Numbered from the stretch's first letter, positions 43,708 through 53,898 are shown. The stretch: DNA of 64,000 nucleotides from Vibrio sp. ES.051 (GCF_002563795.1 NZ_PDJL01000006.1:310001-374000), one strand, 5' to 3'. The notes: a model not told the origin generated them from the letters alone. Made by a program: numbers and translations.

Positions 43708-45669
43708 TTAGGTATTACCGATCCTGTAAATGGACGATGACTCGAGCGCCATCGGCTCTTCCTCGATTTGCCTGTTCCGCCAGACTAAATCACCGATGCC
43801 ATCAGTTGGAGTAAACCCGGCTGGGGCCTCTAATAGCAAAGCGCGGATCTTCTCGTGCTCCATACCATGACACGCAGAGTCTAACTCATTGAGCAATGAA
43901 TCATATTCATCGAGTGGTAAAAATACTTCATGCGCCGTCATGATCCGCTCATGAGCAGTTTGCTTAACATTATCCCCAATAAGCAACTCTTCATACAGTT
44001 TTTCACCTGGACGCAAACCTGAAAATTGAATTTCAATATCCCCATGCGGGTTCTCGTCTGATTTAACTTCAAGGCCCGATAGATAGATAAGGTTACGCGC
44101 TAAATCGGTAATTTTCACCGACTCGCCCATATCAAGCACAAATACATCCCCGCCTTTACCCATTGCCCCCGCCTGAATCACCAATTGTGCGGCTTCGGGA
44201 ATGGTCATGAAATAACGCGTGATGTCTGGATGCGTAACCGTCACTGGACCACCTGCAACGATCTGCTTTTTAAACAGAGGAATAACCGAACCTGATGAGC
44301 CCAATACGTTACCAAAACGGACCATACAAAAACGTGTACCTTTAGGCTTATGATTTTCTTGCTCTGCTAGCGCTTGCAATCCGAGCTCAGCCATACGCTT
44401 TGTCGTCCCCATGACATTGGTCGGTCGAACGGCTTTATCGGTAGAAATTAACACAAATGACTCAACCCCTGCCTTAATGGCAGCACAAGCCGTATAATAA
44501 GTACCGTAAATATTATTACGCACCCCTTCTATCACATTGAACTCAACCAATGGAACATGCTTGTATGCAGCCGCATGATAAACCGTTTGAACTTTAAACG
44601 ATGTCATCGTTGTTTCTAAACGATGCTTACGCTGCACAGAGCCTAATAGCGGGATGATCTCGCAACTTAGTCCTTTTTCGACTTTAAGTTGATTAAGCTC
44701 TCGATCAATTTGATACAGACCGAACTCAGACAACTCAAATAAGATTATAGATTTTGGGCTTTGCTCTACAATTTGTCGACATAGCTCTGCACCAATGGAG
44801 CCACCCGCTCCCGTCACCATCACAACCTTGTCTTTGATATTCGCTTCTAATAGCACTTGTTGTGGTGCAATCGGATCACGTCCGAGCAGATCCTCGATGG
44901 CAACATCTTTTAACTCATCGATTTTTGCTTTGCCTGAGACAATATCCGTCATATCAGGAACAGTAAGCACTTCAACAGGCAGCTTAGCTAATTCATCAAG
45001 AATTACTTTACGACGAGAACGTTTAGCACTAGGGACCGCAAGCAACACTTGAGAAACATCGTACTTGTTAATAATTGGCATTGCATCTTCAATAGCAATA
45101 ACAGGTAAACCTAAAATCATGGTATTGCACAATGTTGAATCGCCGTCAATAAATGCTCTTACACGATAGTCCCCACTACTTCTCAATGCCATCGCGAGTT
45201 GACGACCACCAGAACCAGCACCATAGATAAGGACCTCTTTACTCTGTGTAGAGTAGCTCTGAGCAATCAAAGAGCGGACGATAACACGAGGCCCACCACA
45301 AAAAAGCGCAAGAAATGCGCCATAGATGATCGGAACAGTTCTAGGAAGCGGATCACTCATATAGAAGCTAAAAGCTGCTACGAGCAAGGCAGAAATGGTG
45401 GCTCCGGTAGCAACTACGAATAAAGTCTGAAAAGTCAAATAGCGAAGAACTGCTCTATAAAGCCCTAATCGCGCAAACACAGCAATTGTCACTATAGTAA
45501 CTGAAATTTGAATCCCCCAAACAACGGGGGTATAAAAGCTATGCACTTCTCCGGAGCGTACGAGAATTGCCAGATAAAAAGCCATAATTATCAGTAACAT
45601 GTCGATTATCACACTAACAATTCTTTTGTTAGTTCGAGAAAGCTGCCATATAAATTTGAGACGTTGCAT
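43708..45669 (-). CDS. Membrane NDP-sugar 4,6-dehydratase (WbpM/CapD/PglF type)
   Basis: 653 residues. Four to five N-terminal membrane helices (12-130), a cofactor-like Rossmann segment (YGAGSGGRQLA, about 148) and an SDR domain with MVTGAGGSIGAELCRQIVEQ (about 280) and the catalytic STDKAVRPTNVMGTTKRMAE. Such enzymes make UDP-4-keto-6-deoxy-HexNAc from UDP-GlcNAc, the first step to QuiNAc, FucNAc or bacillosamine. The locus also has a PglC-like transferase that could use a product of this enzyme as the first sugar. The membrane part is typical of the long WbpM class. Penultimate gene of the locus. Confidence 0.92.
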   Translation of the reverse strand: MQRLKFIWQLSRTNKRIVSVIIDMLLIIMAFYLAILVRSGEVHSFYTPVVWGIQISVTIVTIAVFARLGLYRAVLRYLTFQTLFVVATGATISALLVAAFSFYMSDPLPRTVPIIYGAFLALFCGGPRVIVRSLIAQSYSTQSKEVLIYGAGSGGRQLAMALRSSGDYRVRAFIDGDSTLCNTMILGLPVIAIEDAMPIINKYDVSQVLLAVPSAKRSRRKVILDELAKLPVEVLTVPDMTDIVSGKAKIDELKDVAIEDLLGRDPIAPQQVLLEANIKDKVVMVTGAGGSIGAELCRQIVEQSPKSIILFELSEFGLYQIDRELNQLKVEKGLSCEIIPLLGSVQRKHRLETTMTSFKVQTVYHAAAYKHVPLVEFNVIEGVRNNIYGTYYTACAAIKAGVESFVLISTDKAVRPTNVMGTTKRMAELGLQALAEQENHKPKGTRFCMVRFGNVLGSSGSVIPLFKKQIVAGGPVTVTHPDITRYFMTIPEAAQLVIQAGAMGKGGDVFVLDMGESVKITDLARNLIYLSGLEVKSDENPHGDIEIQFSGLRPGEKLYEELLIGDNVKQTAHERIMTAHEVFLPLDEYDSLLNELDSACHGMEHEKIRALLLEAPAGFTPTDGIGDLVWRNRQIEEEPMALESSSIYRIGNT

Positions 45670-45785
45670 AAAAAATTATTCTGTAGAAAAGAAAAGCCGA
45701 TACCAAGTGATTATAATGAACATGCGCCCCTTTGACCAACGAGACGCATTCAAACACTAACGAGAAAAATAAACCAGACCGAAAT

Positions 45786-45803
45786 ATTACATTACATTAC
45801 ATT
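45786..45803. repeat. Short tandem repeat ATTAC x3
   Basis: Three consecutive ATTAC units plus ATT run up to the stop of the asnB-type gene. A small simple repeat; no function is evident. Confidence 0.6.
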
Positions 45804-47580
45804 ATAGGTGTACATCTAGAAACTCTCTGAACCATAGCTCGATAGCCATTAAAGCTCGAATTTCTCTCGTATTATTAGCACTACCTTTACAATGGTTTTC
45901 ATATAAATCAATCACGTACTGAGGTTCGTATAAACCTCGAGCTAGTGCTCTATCACTAAATAAAAGATCCTCAACCATAGGTTTTAGTTCGAGCTTGAGC
46001 CATTCACCTATCGGTACAGTAAACATTTGTTTCTGACGGTAAGCCAAATCTGCACCAATCAGATTTTCCACTGCTTTCTTAAAAATGTATTTTGTCTCAC
46101 CATTATTAAGCTTTAGCTGACCAGGGATAGAAAACGCTAGTTCAATCATCCGGTGATCAAGAAAAGGAGCTCTATTTTCGATAGATGCAGCCATCCCCAT
46201 TCTATCCGGCTTCACTAGATTATTACCAGATAACAATAGCTTAGTATCCACATACAGGACTTGGTTTATTCTATCTTGATGGGGGACATTTTCAAAAAGC
46301 GCCCTAGCATTCGCATGACTATCAAAGTCACCAACAGCTGCTTTCATCGAAGGGCTGTAAAGTTTTTCTTTTTGTTCTTTTTGGAATAAAGAGATACTTT
46401 CTAGATACTTAGATTGAAACTCATCTTTCGTTAAATTTTCCGATTGTTTTTCGAAGAAATGTTTATATTTATCATAGCCAGCAAACAATTCATCAGCCCC
46501 ATCACCTGTCAATACCATTTTAACTTGCTTGGAGGCTAATTCAGCGACCTTATAAGTTGGCATAAAAGACACGTCTCCATGAGGTTGATCGCAATGGTAT
46601 GTAGCCTTACTCCATAACCCAAGTAAATTAGCTTCTACCTTCTCGCAAATATGTTCAGTACCAAAACGTTTCGCCGCTGTCTCAGCAAAAAGGGACTCAT
46701 CATACTTCTTATCGTGAAAGCCTATTGAAAATGTTTTAACAGCTTTATCCAAGTTTTGGCTCATAAAACCGACAACTGAGCTTGAATCAACCCCTCCGGA
46801 TAAAAAAGCCCCAAAGGGAACATCAGCCCTCAAACGAATTTTTGTAGCACTGTCTAAAGTACTATTCAACCTCTCAATCCATTGTTCCTCCGAATACTCT
46901 ACGGGTTCGATGACAGCCATGTCCCACCACTCAATCTCTTCTACTTTATCATTTGATACTTTTAGATAAGTTCCTGGCATAACATGTCTTACCCCCTCAA
47001 ACATGGTCAATGGAGGAACAACATAGTTGTATGAAATGTAAGTATCTAATGCCTGGTGGTTAAGTTTGCGCTCAACACCCGTTTGGAGAATTGACTTAAT
47101 TTCAGAGCCAAATGATAAACACTGATGATTTTGGTGAAAATAGAGAGGCTTCTCTCCAACACGATCTCGAATTAGGTACATCGAATCAATGCGCTTATCA
47201 TAGATAGAGATTGCAAACATACCATTCAACATACTAATAAATTCAATGCCATATTTCTGGTATAGTCTTAAGATAACTTCAGTATCGCATGATGTTTCGC
47301 AAGCAAAAGGACCATCTTCCAAATCTCTAGCAAGCTCAATATGATTAAAAATTTCACCATTTTGCACCACAATAATATCGTTATCGTCTGAGTAAAATGG
47401 TTGTTGACCATGATCAATGTCAAGTATGGCTAAGCGTTGATTACCTAAAGCACGTCCTTTATCATGGTAATATCCCATGCCATCGGGGCCTCTATACCAA
47501 ATAACCTCCCCCATAGATTTGACAACAGCTTCATCTTTTGACTCATTTTTAAAATCAAAGTAACCAAAAATTCCACACAT
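45802..47580 (-). CDS. asnB: Asparagine synthase (glutamine-hydrolysing) type amidotransferase
   Basis: 592 residues from the ATG at 47580, which exposes Cys2 (MCGIFGYF) as the glutaminase nucleophile; AAAGGTGG is upstream. The N-terminal Ntn glutaminase domain (1-190) is followed by an ATP-pyrophosphatase domain with FLSGGVDSSSVVGF. In polysaccharide loci such AsnB/WbpS-like enzymes usually amidate uronic acid or sugar-acid residues rather than make asparagine; Ugd in the same window can supply UDP-glucuronate. It begins two bases after the stop of the sugar transferase gene, so they are coupled. The true acceptor is not visible in the sequence. Confidence 0.9.
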   Translation of the reverse strand: MCGIFGYFDFKNESKDEAVVKSMGEVIWYRGPDGMGYYHDKGRALGNQRLAILDIDHGQQPFYSDDNDIIVVQNGEIFNHIELARDLEDGPFACETSCDTEVILRLYQKYGIEFISMLNGMFAISIYDKRIDSMYLIRDRVGEKPLYFHQNHQCLSFGSEIKSILQTGVERKLNHQALDTYISYNYVVPPLTMFEGVRHVMPGTYLKVSNDKVEEIEWWDMAVIEPVEYSEEQWIERLNSTLDSATKIRLRADVPFGAFLSGGVDSSSVVGFMSQNLDKAVKTFSIGFHDKKYDESLFAETAAKRFGTEHICEKVEANLLGLWSKATYHCDQPHGDVSFMPTYKVAELASKQVKMVLTGDGADELFAGYDKYKHFFEKQSENLTKDEFQSKYLESISLFQKEQKEKLYSPSMKAAVGDFDSHANARALFENVPHQDRINQVLYVDTKLLLSGNNLVKPDRMGMAASIENRAPFLDHRMIELAFSIPGQLKLNNGETKYIFKKAVENLIGADLAYRQKQMFTVPIGEWLKLELKPMVEDLLFSDRALARGLYEPQYVIDLYENHCKGSANNTREIRALMAIELWFREFLDVHL

Positions 47581-47581
47581 A

Positions 47582-48136
47582 TTAATTGCCACCTTTACAT
47601 ATTATTTGTTTAATAGTCATTAAAATAATTTTCATATCAAACATAAAATTATTATTATTTATATATTTCATATCCAGTTGAATACGCTGCTCTGGATTTG
47701 CGCACGAACGAGCTGTCGCTTGAGCAAGTCCTGTAATGCCAGGTTTAATACTGATCCTTGCGTTCCATTGTTCTTTCGTATAATTTGCTTGTTGAATCGG
47801 AACATCAGGTCGGGGACCGACTATACTCATTTGTCCCAATAGAACGTTTATTAGTTGTGGCAATTCATCAATACTAGTTTTCCTAATAAAAGCACCAACT
47901 TTAGTTATCCTTGGATCGTTTTTTTCTGTGTAGTAGGGGCCAAGCTTTTCCGCATTAACCTTCATACTTCTAAACTTGTAAATCCCAAAAACTTCTCCTC
48001 CTTTTCCTACACGAAGCTGTTTAAAAAAAGGAGAGCCTCTATCTTCAACAATGATAAATATTGAGACTAAAACCATAAGTGGAGATAGTAATAACAAGGC
48101 CATTATTGTGACCACAATATCAAATAATCTTTTCAT
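47582..48136 (-). CDS. Initiating sugar-phosphate transferase (PglC/WcaJ C-terminal type)
   Basis: About 184 residues from MKRLFDIVVT (an in-frame ATG lies 12 bases upstream). One re-entrant hydrophobic helix (LFDIVVTIMALLLLSPLMVL) is followed by the catalytic core: KFRSMKVNAEKLGP, DELPQLINVLLGQMSIVGPR, GITGLAQATARS. This is the small monotopic phosphoglycosyl transferase that moves a sugar-1-phosphate onto undecaprenyl phosphate at the cytoplasmic face. Together with the CapD-like dehydratase a diNAcBac- or QuiNAc-type first sugar is likely, but not proven. Confidence 0.9.
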   Translation of the reverse strand: MKRLFDIVVTIMALLLLSPLMVLVSIFIIVEDRGSPFFKQLRVGKGGEVFGIYKFRSMKVNAEKLGPYYTEKNDPRITKVGAFIRKTSIDELPQLINVLLGQMSIVGPRPDVPIQQANYTKEQWNARISIKPGITGLAQATARSCANPEQRIQLDMKYINNNNFMFDMKIILMTIKQIICKGGN

Positions 48137-48215
48137 CAAACTTTCCATTTAACATGATAAACTCAATTGAAGCTTTATAATCATTAAATAACAACCTATT
48201 AATTTAAAAATAAAA

Positions 48216-49406
48216 TCAAGAAGAAATCATAACATTAATACAATGATGAATGTTATCAACGGCAAAGCCTTTGTAAAAGCTCGTATTGATATTTTTGCTT
48301 CTTAAAAGCTGTTCATCAATTGCATCTTCTAAATCAAACTCTGAGAAAACAGGGCTTGAAAGATTATAGTCAAAATAAGAGTTTTCTTTACCATAAACTG
48401 TTCCCTCAATAGATACTAACCCAGCCCCGGACATGAGCCCCTCTATTCCAACTGTACTAATTGCAGTTACAACTATATCCGTACTAGCAAGAAGATCAGA
48501 AACATCATCCGTGGGTTTAGATAGAATAACATTTTTGTACTCAGTGTAATCATAATTCTGACTTGGGTGAGGCCTAAAAACAACGCTCCAAAACCGCTTA
48601 ACTGCAAGAAAGTCCAATTGTTTTCGAATTTTTTCACCTAATTCAGGATCCGCAATAACCCCAGGATATAAAGGATGAGTGCTGGGTAGATCACAATCAG
48701 CTAAAAGTATCGTTTTTTTATCCTTTGACCTGCTTTGTATATTTTTTGATTTTACTTTTAATTTATCAAAGACAGGGGTACCTGTTACTTCGACATTAAC
48801 CGAAGGGTTAATGTTTAGAAGCTTGCTCTTAACCGTATCGGATAGCACACAAATAGTATCTGTTAGACCTTTGCTTACTATTTCACTCGCGCCACCGGAA
48901 ATCCATAAGTTATCATTTATACAGATCGTTTTTATACCCAATGATTTAGCTGAAATTAAAGCAGCTCTTTCTGCTCTCGGAGCATTAGTTGTCAATACGA
49001 TATCAGGAAGTTCGAGTTTTAATATCTGGCTTAGTGTATCTATAGGTAAAAAAGCAGAACGCCCTTTATTCTTATAGATTAAGTAAGCTTCTTTCTCTCC
49101 ATACTCTTTAACTAACTCATAAAAAGAGCAACCTAGGTAATAAATTGAATTTTCATGAGAAACTTGGGAAGAGGAAGACAAAGATTTTATTAAAACTTCT
49201 CCATATTCTCTTACTTTACCTTCAAACAACTTCGAATAATCTTTAAATGTTAGATATGGTATAGACAGGCTATCTAAAAACTCACCCGCTGTTGTCAATG
49301 CTAATATTTTAACATCATAAGAATGAATTAGCTTCTTATACAATGGGGCTATAATACGAACATGACCACCACCGTAACATACCATATAAATCTTTTTCTT
49401 TTTCAC
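48216..49406 (-). CDS. GT-B-like glycosyltransferase or polysaccharide phosphotransferase, orphan
   Basis: 396 residues without a family I can name with certainty. N-terminus YMVCYGGGHVRIIAPLYKKL is a GT-B-style loop. The C-terminal half has VVFRPHPSQNYDYTEY and LASTDIVVTAISTVGIEGLM, as in CDP-glycerol phosphotransferase and KpsC/WcbA-like capsule proteins. No membrane helix. AT-rich with weak codon resemblance to the flanks, so probably transferred with the capsule core. It could be the legionaminic acid transferase or another linkage enzyme of the repeat. Located between the aldolase-like and PglC-like genes. Confidence 0.6.
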   Translation of the reverse strand: MKKKKIYMVCYGGGHVRIIAPLYKKLIHSYDVKILALTTAGEFLDSLSIPYLTFKDYSKLFEGKVREYGEVLIKSLSSSSQVSHENSIYYLGCSFYELVKEYGEKEAYLIYKNKGRSAFLPIDTLSQILKLELPDIVLTTNAPRAERAALISAKSLGIKTICINDNLWISGGASEIVSKGLTDTICVLSDTVKSKLLNINPSVNVEVTGTPVFDKLKVKSKNIQSRSKDKKTILLADCDLPSTHPLYPGVIADPELGEKIRKQLDFLAVKRFWSVVFRPHPSQNYDYTEYKNVILSKPTDDVSDLLASTDIVVTAISTVGIEGLMSGAGLVSIEGTVYGKENSYFDYNLSSPVFSEFDLEDAIDEQLLRSKNINTSFYKGFAVDNIHHCINVMISS

Positions 49407-49495
49407 TTCAAGCCTCTGGTAAATTTCACAGTCTATTCAGGCACCTTTAAAAAACAAAGTAAATATTCAAGGCTATCATCTACTTCATAATGCAA

Positions 49496-50302
49496 TCAAT
49501 TCTTACATAAGCATTCTTTAACCTTAGAGTTAAACAAGTTTATTTTGTTTTCTAAATCAACTGGAGATAATTTAAGCATGCTTTTTCTTGTTACTTCTAA
49601 CTTGTTGAACTCTTCATTTAAGTCAATTTGTCCCTTCAATTCCAAAAGTGATTTAGCACTCTTATGGAAGGCACGAGAAAGAATTACTCCCGAAGAGCCA
49701 AGCTTCAAATGTTGTGCTAACACTAGTTCAGCAGGAACAACTCCCTGACCAACTGTCGCTATTCCTCCAACACCAAAAGGCTTCTTTACATTTTTCGTGA
49801 TTGAACTAATAAAACCAGAAGAAATTAGCTCAAACATAAAATTTAGTCCCATATCAAGATGTAAGTCGTTCAAACCGATATGAATCTCATCAACACCATC
49901 TAACTCACTTATTTCTTGAAACTTGCTCGCCGCATCATATGTCTCAACCAAAGGGATAAATTTAGCTCTGCCATTGATTAGTTTAATTACTGATTCTAAC
50001 TCTTCAATTGTTTTAAACATAGGAAGCATTATTATATCTGCCCCTTCGTTTATAACATCGTTGACTTCTTTTTCAGTTAGTTGATTAAAAGGATTAATTC
50101 TCACAAGCAATTCAGCTTTTCGTAAAACTCTTTTTACTGGATTAATATCCGTAATTAAGTGCTTGCTTATAAATGTATTCAAATGCCCTTGACGTTCGAC
50201 TTTACCTAGGACTTCTAAATCGATAAAAATCCTATTTACACCAGAATCCTCTGCATATGAAGCTATCTCTGGTACATTTGTTATATATAAATAATTAAAC
50301 AA
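49496..50302 (-). CDS. HpcH/HpaI aldolase/citrate-lyase family protein
   Basis: 268 residues with a TIM-barrel pattern. FIDLEVLGKVERQGHLNTFI at the N-terminus, LVRINPFNQ, GADIIMLPMFKTIEELESVI, IPLVETYDA (the Glu that binds the metal) and VDEIHIGLNDLHLDMGLN match the HpcH/HpaI class, which joins or splits pyruvate/oxaloacetate-type units and aldehydes. Such genes are rare in polysaccharide clusters; here it could make a precursor of a sugar decoration. Overlaps the start of the flippase gene by eight bases, so it is co-expressed with the locus. Confidence 0.8.
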   Translation of the reverse strand: MFNYLYITNVPEIASYAEDSGVNRIFIDLEVLGKVERQGHLNTFISKHLITDINPVKRVLRKAELLVRINPFNQLTEKEVNDVINEGADIIMLPMFKTIEELESVIKLINGRAKFIPLVETYDAASKFQEISELDGVDEIHIGLNDLHLDMGLNFMFELISSGFISSITKNVKKPFGVGGIATVGQGVVPAELVLAQHLKLGSSGVILSRAFHKSAKSLLELKGQIDLNEEFNKLEVTRKSMLKLSPVDLENKINLFNSKVKECLCKN

Positions 50303-51773
50303 AATATTTCCTCATAATTAATTGTCTAATTTTCCCATGAGCAATAGAAATAATACACATCCAAAAAACTCCAAATGCGATAATTCCTGAAAAAAATATA
50401 AAACTGTTAAAGGCACTACTATCGTTAAATATGTAATTAGCTAAGCACCCACCAGAAAAAAGTGACAATATAAAAAATCCATCTTTAAAAAAATCGGTTG
50501 AATTGATAGATGAAGAATTAAACATCATCAAATGAATACATAGACATAAACAATAAGAAACTAGAAGACATGTAATAGCTTCGTAGGGTGATATATTACC
50601 CGAAAAACTAGAAAGCATGACAAAAAGAAAAGTAATACCAATAATATTAATAACCATTGGACGCTTTGCATTACCTTGAGAAAAACAGATTGTAGACATA
50701 TAGGTATTCAATGCATGAAAAGGGATTGTAAGTGCGCCATAAGAAATCATTTTAGATACAACATATGAATCGTTAACATTGAGGCTTGAGAATATAATTG
50801 AAACGACTTGTTCAGATGAATAATAAAGTAAGACTGAGAGTACAACTGATAATCCTAACGCCAGATGAAATCCAGATATAATTAATTCACCGTGATATTT
50901 TTTGTTATTATTAAAAGAAGAAGACAACTTAGGTAATAATAAAGTTATTACAAAAGTTATAGATAACATCTGAGGAAGTTCAACTAAACGCATGGAATAA
51001 TTGAACATTGCAAGGTAACCATCGCCATTAGATGATACAAATGTTCGAACAACGATAGGATACAAAACTAAAACACATCCTGCTCCCATAGCTTGAATAT
51101 ATCTAAAAACCAATTTTTTATCTATTAGCCACGGATAGAAGCTATTCCTTCTAAAATCAACTTTAGCGTAATAAAACTGTATGGAAAAACGAATCAATGA
51201 AGCTAATAGAATGAAGCCACACAAGAAATATAATGAGGACACTTTAAAAAGATATATTACAATTAGAGAGAAAATGATAACTCCGTTAAAAACAACGGTA
51301 TTCAGACCTGAATAGAAATATTTACTCATGGATTGCAAATAAGCAGTATAAATCCCAGTAACTACAGATATAGGTATCGAAATTATGACAATAAAAAATA
51401 AACTTGAATACGCTTCAGCATCAGAGGTAGACATAGTGGGTGAGAATAACTTGAGTATTTCACTAGCATTTAAGCCAAGGAATAACGCTAGTATTAAAAA
51501 TATGCCACCAAGTACTAATGACGTCTGAACTGCATATTTTTTTGCATGCTCTTTATTTTGAGAAAAAACAGGAATTAAAGCAGAGGAAATTGCTCCTCCA
51601 ACTAAAATAGCAATTATAAGATCTGGAAATGTTAGTAATATCACAACTATATCGGCATTTATTGATACGCCATATATTTTTGCTACGAGAATTTCTCTCA
51701 AAAATCCCGAAAGCTTACCAGCTATTAGTAGAGAGTTGATAATAAAAGACGAGATGAAGATTTTTTTTATCAT
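50295..51773 (-). CDS. MurJ/MVF-family lipid-linked oligosaccharide flippase
   Basis: 492 residues with about fourteen hydrophobic segments. The N-terminus SFIINSLLIAGKLSGFLREI then LVAKIYGVSINADI is the MurJ-like signature. Within a capsule cluster such a protein normally serves as Wzx, moving undecaprenyl-linked repeat units across the inner membrane; the housekeeping MurJ would lie elsewhere. AT-rich. Sits just before the polymerase gene in the locus order. Confidence 0.88.
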   Translation of the reverse strand: MIKKIFISSFIINSLLIAGKLSGFLREILVAKIYGVSINADIVVILLTFPDLIIAILVGGAISSALIPVFSQNKEHAKKYAVQTSLVLGGIFLILALFLGLNASEILKLFSPTMSTSDAEAYSSLFFIVIISIPISVVTGIYTAYLQSMSKYFYSGLNTVVFNGVIIFSLIVIYLFKVSSLYFLCGFILLASLIRFSIQFYYAKVDFRRNSFYPWLIDKKLVFRYIQAMGAGCVLVLYPIVVRTFVSSNGDGYLAMFNYSMRLVELPQMLSITFVITLLLPKLSSSFNNNKKYHGELIISGFHLALGLSVVLSVLLYYSSEQVVSIIFSSLNVNDSYVVSKMISYGALTIPFHALNTYMSTICFSQGNAKRPMVINIIGITFLFVMLSSFSGNISPYEAITCLLVSYCLCLCIHLMMFNSSSINSTDFFKDGFFILSLFSGGCLANYIFNDSSAFNSFIFFSGIIAFGVFWMCIISIAHGKIRQLIMRKYFV

Positions 51774-51808
51774 CTTAATTTACACCAATATTAGCAAGAA
51801 TTATATCC

Positions 51809-52837
51809 TTACAGACTCAGAATCGTTTTAATATCCCATATATACAAGTTTTTGAAGTTACCTGATAATATAGAAAATGAAAAAACTGCAAAAAAAACAA
51901 AAATAATTAGACGATCAAACTTAAACCTAAAACATCCTATTAAATTTGGAATCAATATAATATCCAATACTTTAAAGAGAAGGTTAATTCTAGTTGCCAA
52001 TAAGCCATTAAAAGAAAAAATCGAATAAAAAAGAAAACCAAAAACATACACTTTGGCTAAGCTCTTATTGAATTCATCTAGTCTATTATAGAAAATTAAA
52101 AGTGGTATTATTATGACAGCTCTTTGAATTATACTAGTAATCTTTACACTTGCATCATATTGTTCTGCATAACTTGACATTTTTACTGACAAAACATCAA
52201 TTGGTAAAAGTATTATTACATTATAAAGATAAGGTGAAATTAAGAAAGCAAATATAGACCCTATAAAAATCATCCATAGTTTTTGAATTTCAACTTTACG
52301 TATAAATGTACAATAGACAAGATAAATGAAGATTCCAGATATGTGTATGGTTGCTGAAAATACCGATAATATAGCTACAGTTTTATTTCTATTTTCCTTT
52401 ATCAGTAAAATAGAAGAGAAGAATATTCCTGAAATTAAACCTTGAGCTACTGCATTGAAATTTAATGGAATAAGATAAAGACAAAAATATATAGCCAACG
52501 ATAATACTGGAAACCTACTATACTTCCAACAAGCATTGGCTACAGGAAAAATCGAAACTAATGCAAAAAAGAAAAATATATTATATGCATTGAAACCAAA
52601 ATCTTTCAATAACTTAACTAAAACTGTAAATCCCGGTTCAAAATTAATATTGAACCAATCATCTAAACTAGAAAATAGCGAAAAATATATAGGATAGTCT
52701 TTTCCTGCATCTAGCCGTATTCCCGTAAGAATTATCATACATAACGATAATGAATAGAATAATATTCTCGAATTATAACCATATACATTTACGCAAGAAA
52801 AAAACAGAATAACGAGAGCAAATAATGATATTATCAT
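51809..52837 (-). CDS. EpsG/Wzy-family polysaccharide polymerase
   Basis: 342 residues, about ten membrane segments. TGIRLDAGKDYPIYFSLFSS in the first third, followed by INFEPGFTVLVKLLKDFGFN, is the EpsG pattern (R.D.g.Dy..Y...). Expected to join repeat units in the periplasm. Very AT-rich. Next to the MurJ-type flippase, as Wzx/Wzy pairs usually are. Confidence 0.85.
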   Translation of the reverse strand: MIISLFALVILFFSCVNVYGYNSRILFYSLSLCMIILTGIRLDAGKDYPIYFSLFSSLDDWFNINFEPGFTVLVKLLKDFGFNAYNIFFFFALVSIFPVANACWKYSRFPVLSLAIYFCLYLIPLNFNAVAQGLISGIFFSSILLIKENRNKTVAILSVFSATIHISGIFIYLVYCTFIRKVEIQKLWMIFIGSIFAFLISPYLYNVIILLPIDVLSVKMSSYAEQYDASVKITSIIQRAVIIIPLLIFYNRLDEFNKSLAKVYVFGFLFYSIFSFNGLLATRINLLFKVLDIILIPNLIGCFRFKFDRLIIFVFFAVFSFSILSGNFKNLYIWDIKTILSL

Positions 52838-52875
52838 AGTTATTGATGCGTTTTAAAAGTTGAAGATAATATTAA

Positions 52876-53898
52876 TTACTTACGAATGATTTTTTTACAT
52901 AAGAGTAACAACGAAAATCCAGAATCCAAAATGAATTTATGATTAAAAAGAAGATAAGAAAAAACACCATATTTCCAATTTTTTTTGCATTTATCTCTTA
53001 AGTATTCATTTTCTTTAAACTTAGGTAAGATGTTTTCAATTTCTTTTAAAACTTCGCAAACTTTATCTCTTTGAATTGGCTCAAAAGCAGTATAACATTT
53101 TGCAGCAGTATTAATTAGAAATGTTTCAATAAAGAAAAACTCTATAGCCTTATTTAATTCCGGATTAAACTTTTTTTCCTTAAAGTCATTAAGCAGCATT
53201 CTGCTACAATCTAATCTATCGAAAAAGTTATAGTTGTTGACAGAGCGTGTAACAGAGATATTACCTTGAAAATAATTAACTAACGCATCTTCAATTTTGT
53301 TTATATTTTCTGAATGACATATCAATAAAGGAACAAGGAAGTTATCTTCATAAAACAACTTTTCAGGAAATCTTAACTTAGCACAATCAAAAAAATCCCT
53401 ACTATAAATCCCACTCCAAATCGACGAAGGCTTAATTAATAATTGCTTTTGGAGTTCCAATTGCTCTTCTTTACCCCAGTCTATTTGACTTGTTCGATTG
53501 ATAACAGAAAAAACCTCTTCTGTTGTATATCTTGTATTATAATTACAGTAGCATATACTGTATGGTTTTTTGACAACATTTTCATACAATTTCTCAAACA
53601 TTGTAAGCTCAGCCCAATCATCACTGTCTATAAAACCAATATAGTCACCTTGAGCTATTTGAATTCCTAAATTTCTTGCCCCTCCCTGTCTAAGGTTTAC
53701 TTCTGAATCTATAACCTTCACTTTTCCTGGAAATTGCTCTTCATAATACCGTAGTATGTCAATTGAGTTATCTGTAGAAGCATCATTTACAAGTATTATC
53801 TCGATATCATTTAAAGTTTGATTGACTAAGCTATCGCAACAACGGTTTAAGTATTTTTCCATATTATAAACTGGAACTATAACACTAACTTTTGGCAT
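52876..53898 (-). CDS. Glycosyltransferase family 2
   Basis: 340 residues from the ATG at 53898, which lies inside the end of the cytidylyltransferase gene (14-base overlap) and starts MPKVSVIVPVYNMEKYLNRC. GT-A signature: EIILVNDASTDNSIDIL, RQGGARNLGIQIAQGDYIGF and the metal motif DSDDW. An inverting transferase that adds one sugar of the repeat. Only this and the orphan at 48216 are evident transferases in the locus besides the initiating enzyme. Confidence 0.92.
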   Translation of the reverse strand: MPKVSVIVPVYNMEKYLNRCCDSLVNQTLNDIEIILVNDASTDNSIDILRYYEEQFPGKVKVIDSEVNLRQGGARNLGIQIAQGDYIGFIDSDDWAELTMFEKLYENVVKKPYSICYCNYNTRYTTEEVFSVINRTSQIDWGKEEQLELQKQLLIKPSSIWSGIYSRDFFDCAKLRFPEKLFYEDNFLVPLLICHSENINKIEDALVNYFQGNISVTRSVNNYNFFDRLDCSRMLLNDFKEKKFNPELNKAIEFFFIETFLINTAAKCYTAFEPIQRDKVCEVLKEIENILPKFKENEYLRDKCKKNWKYGVFSYLLFNHKFILDSGFSLLLLCKKIIRK

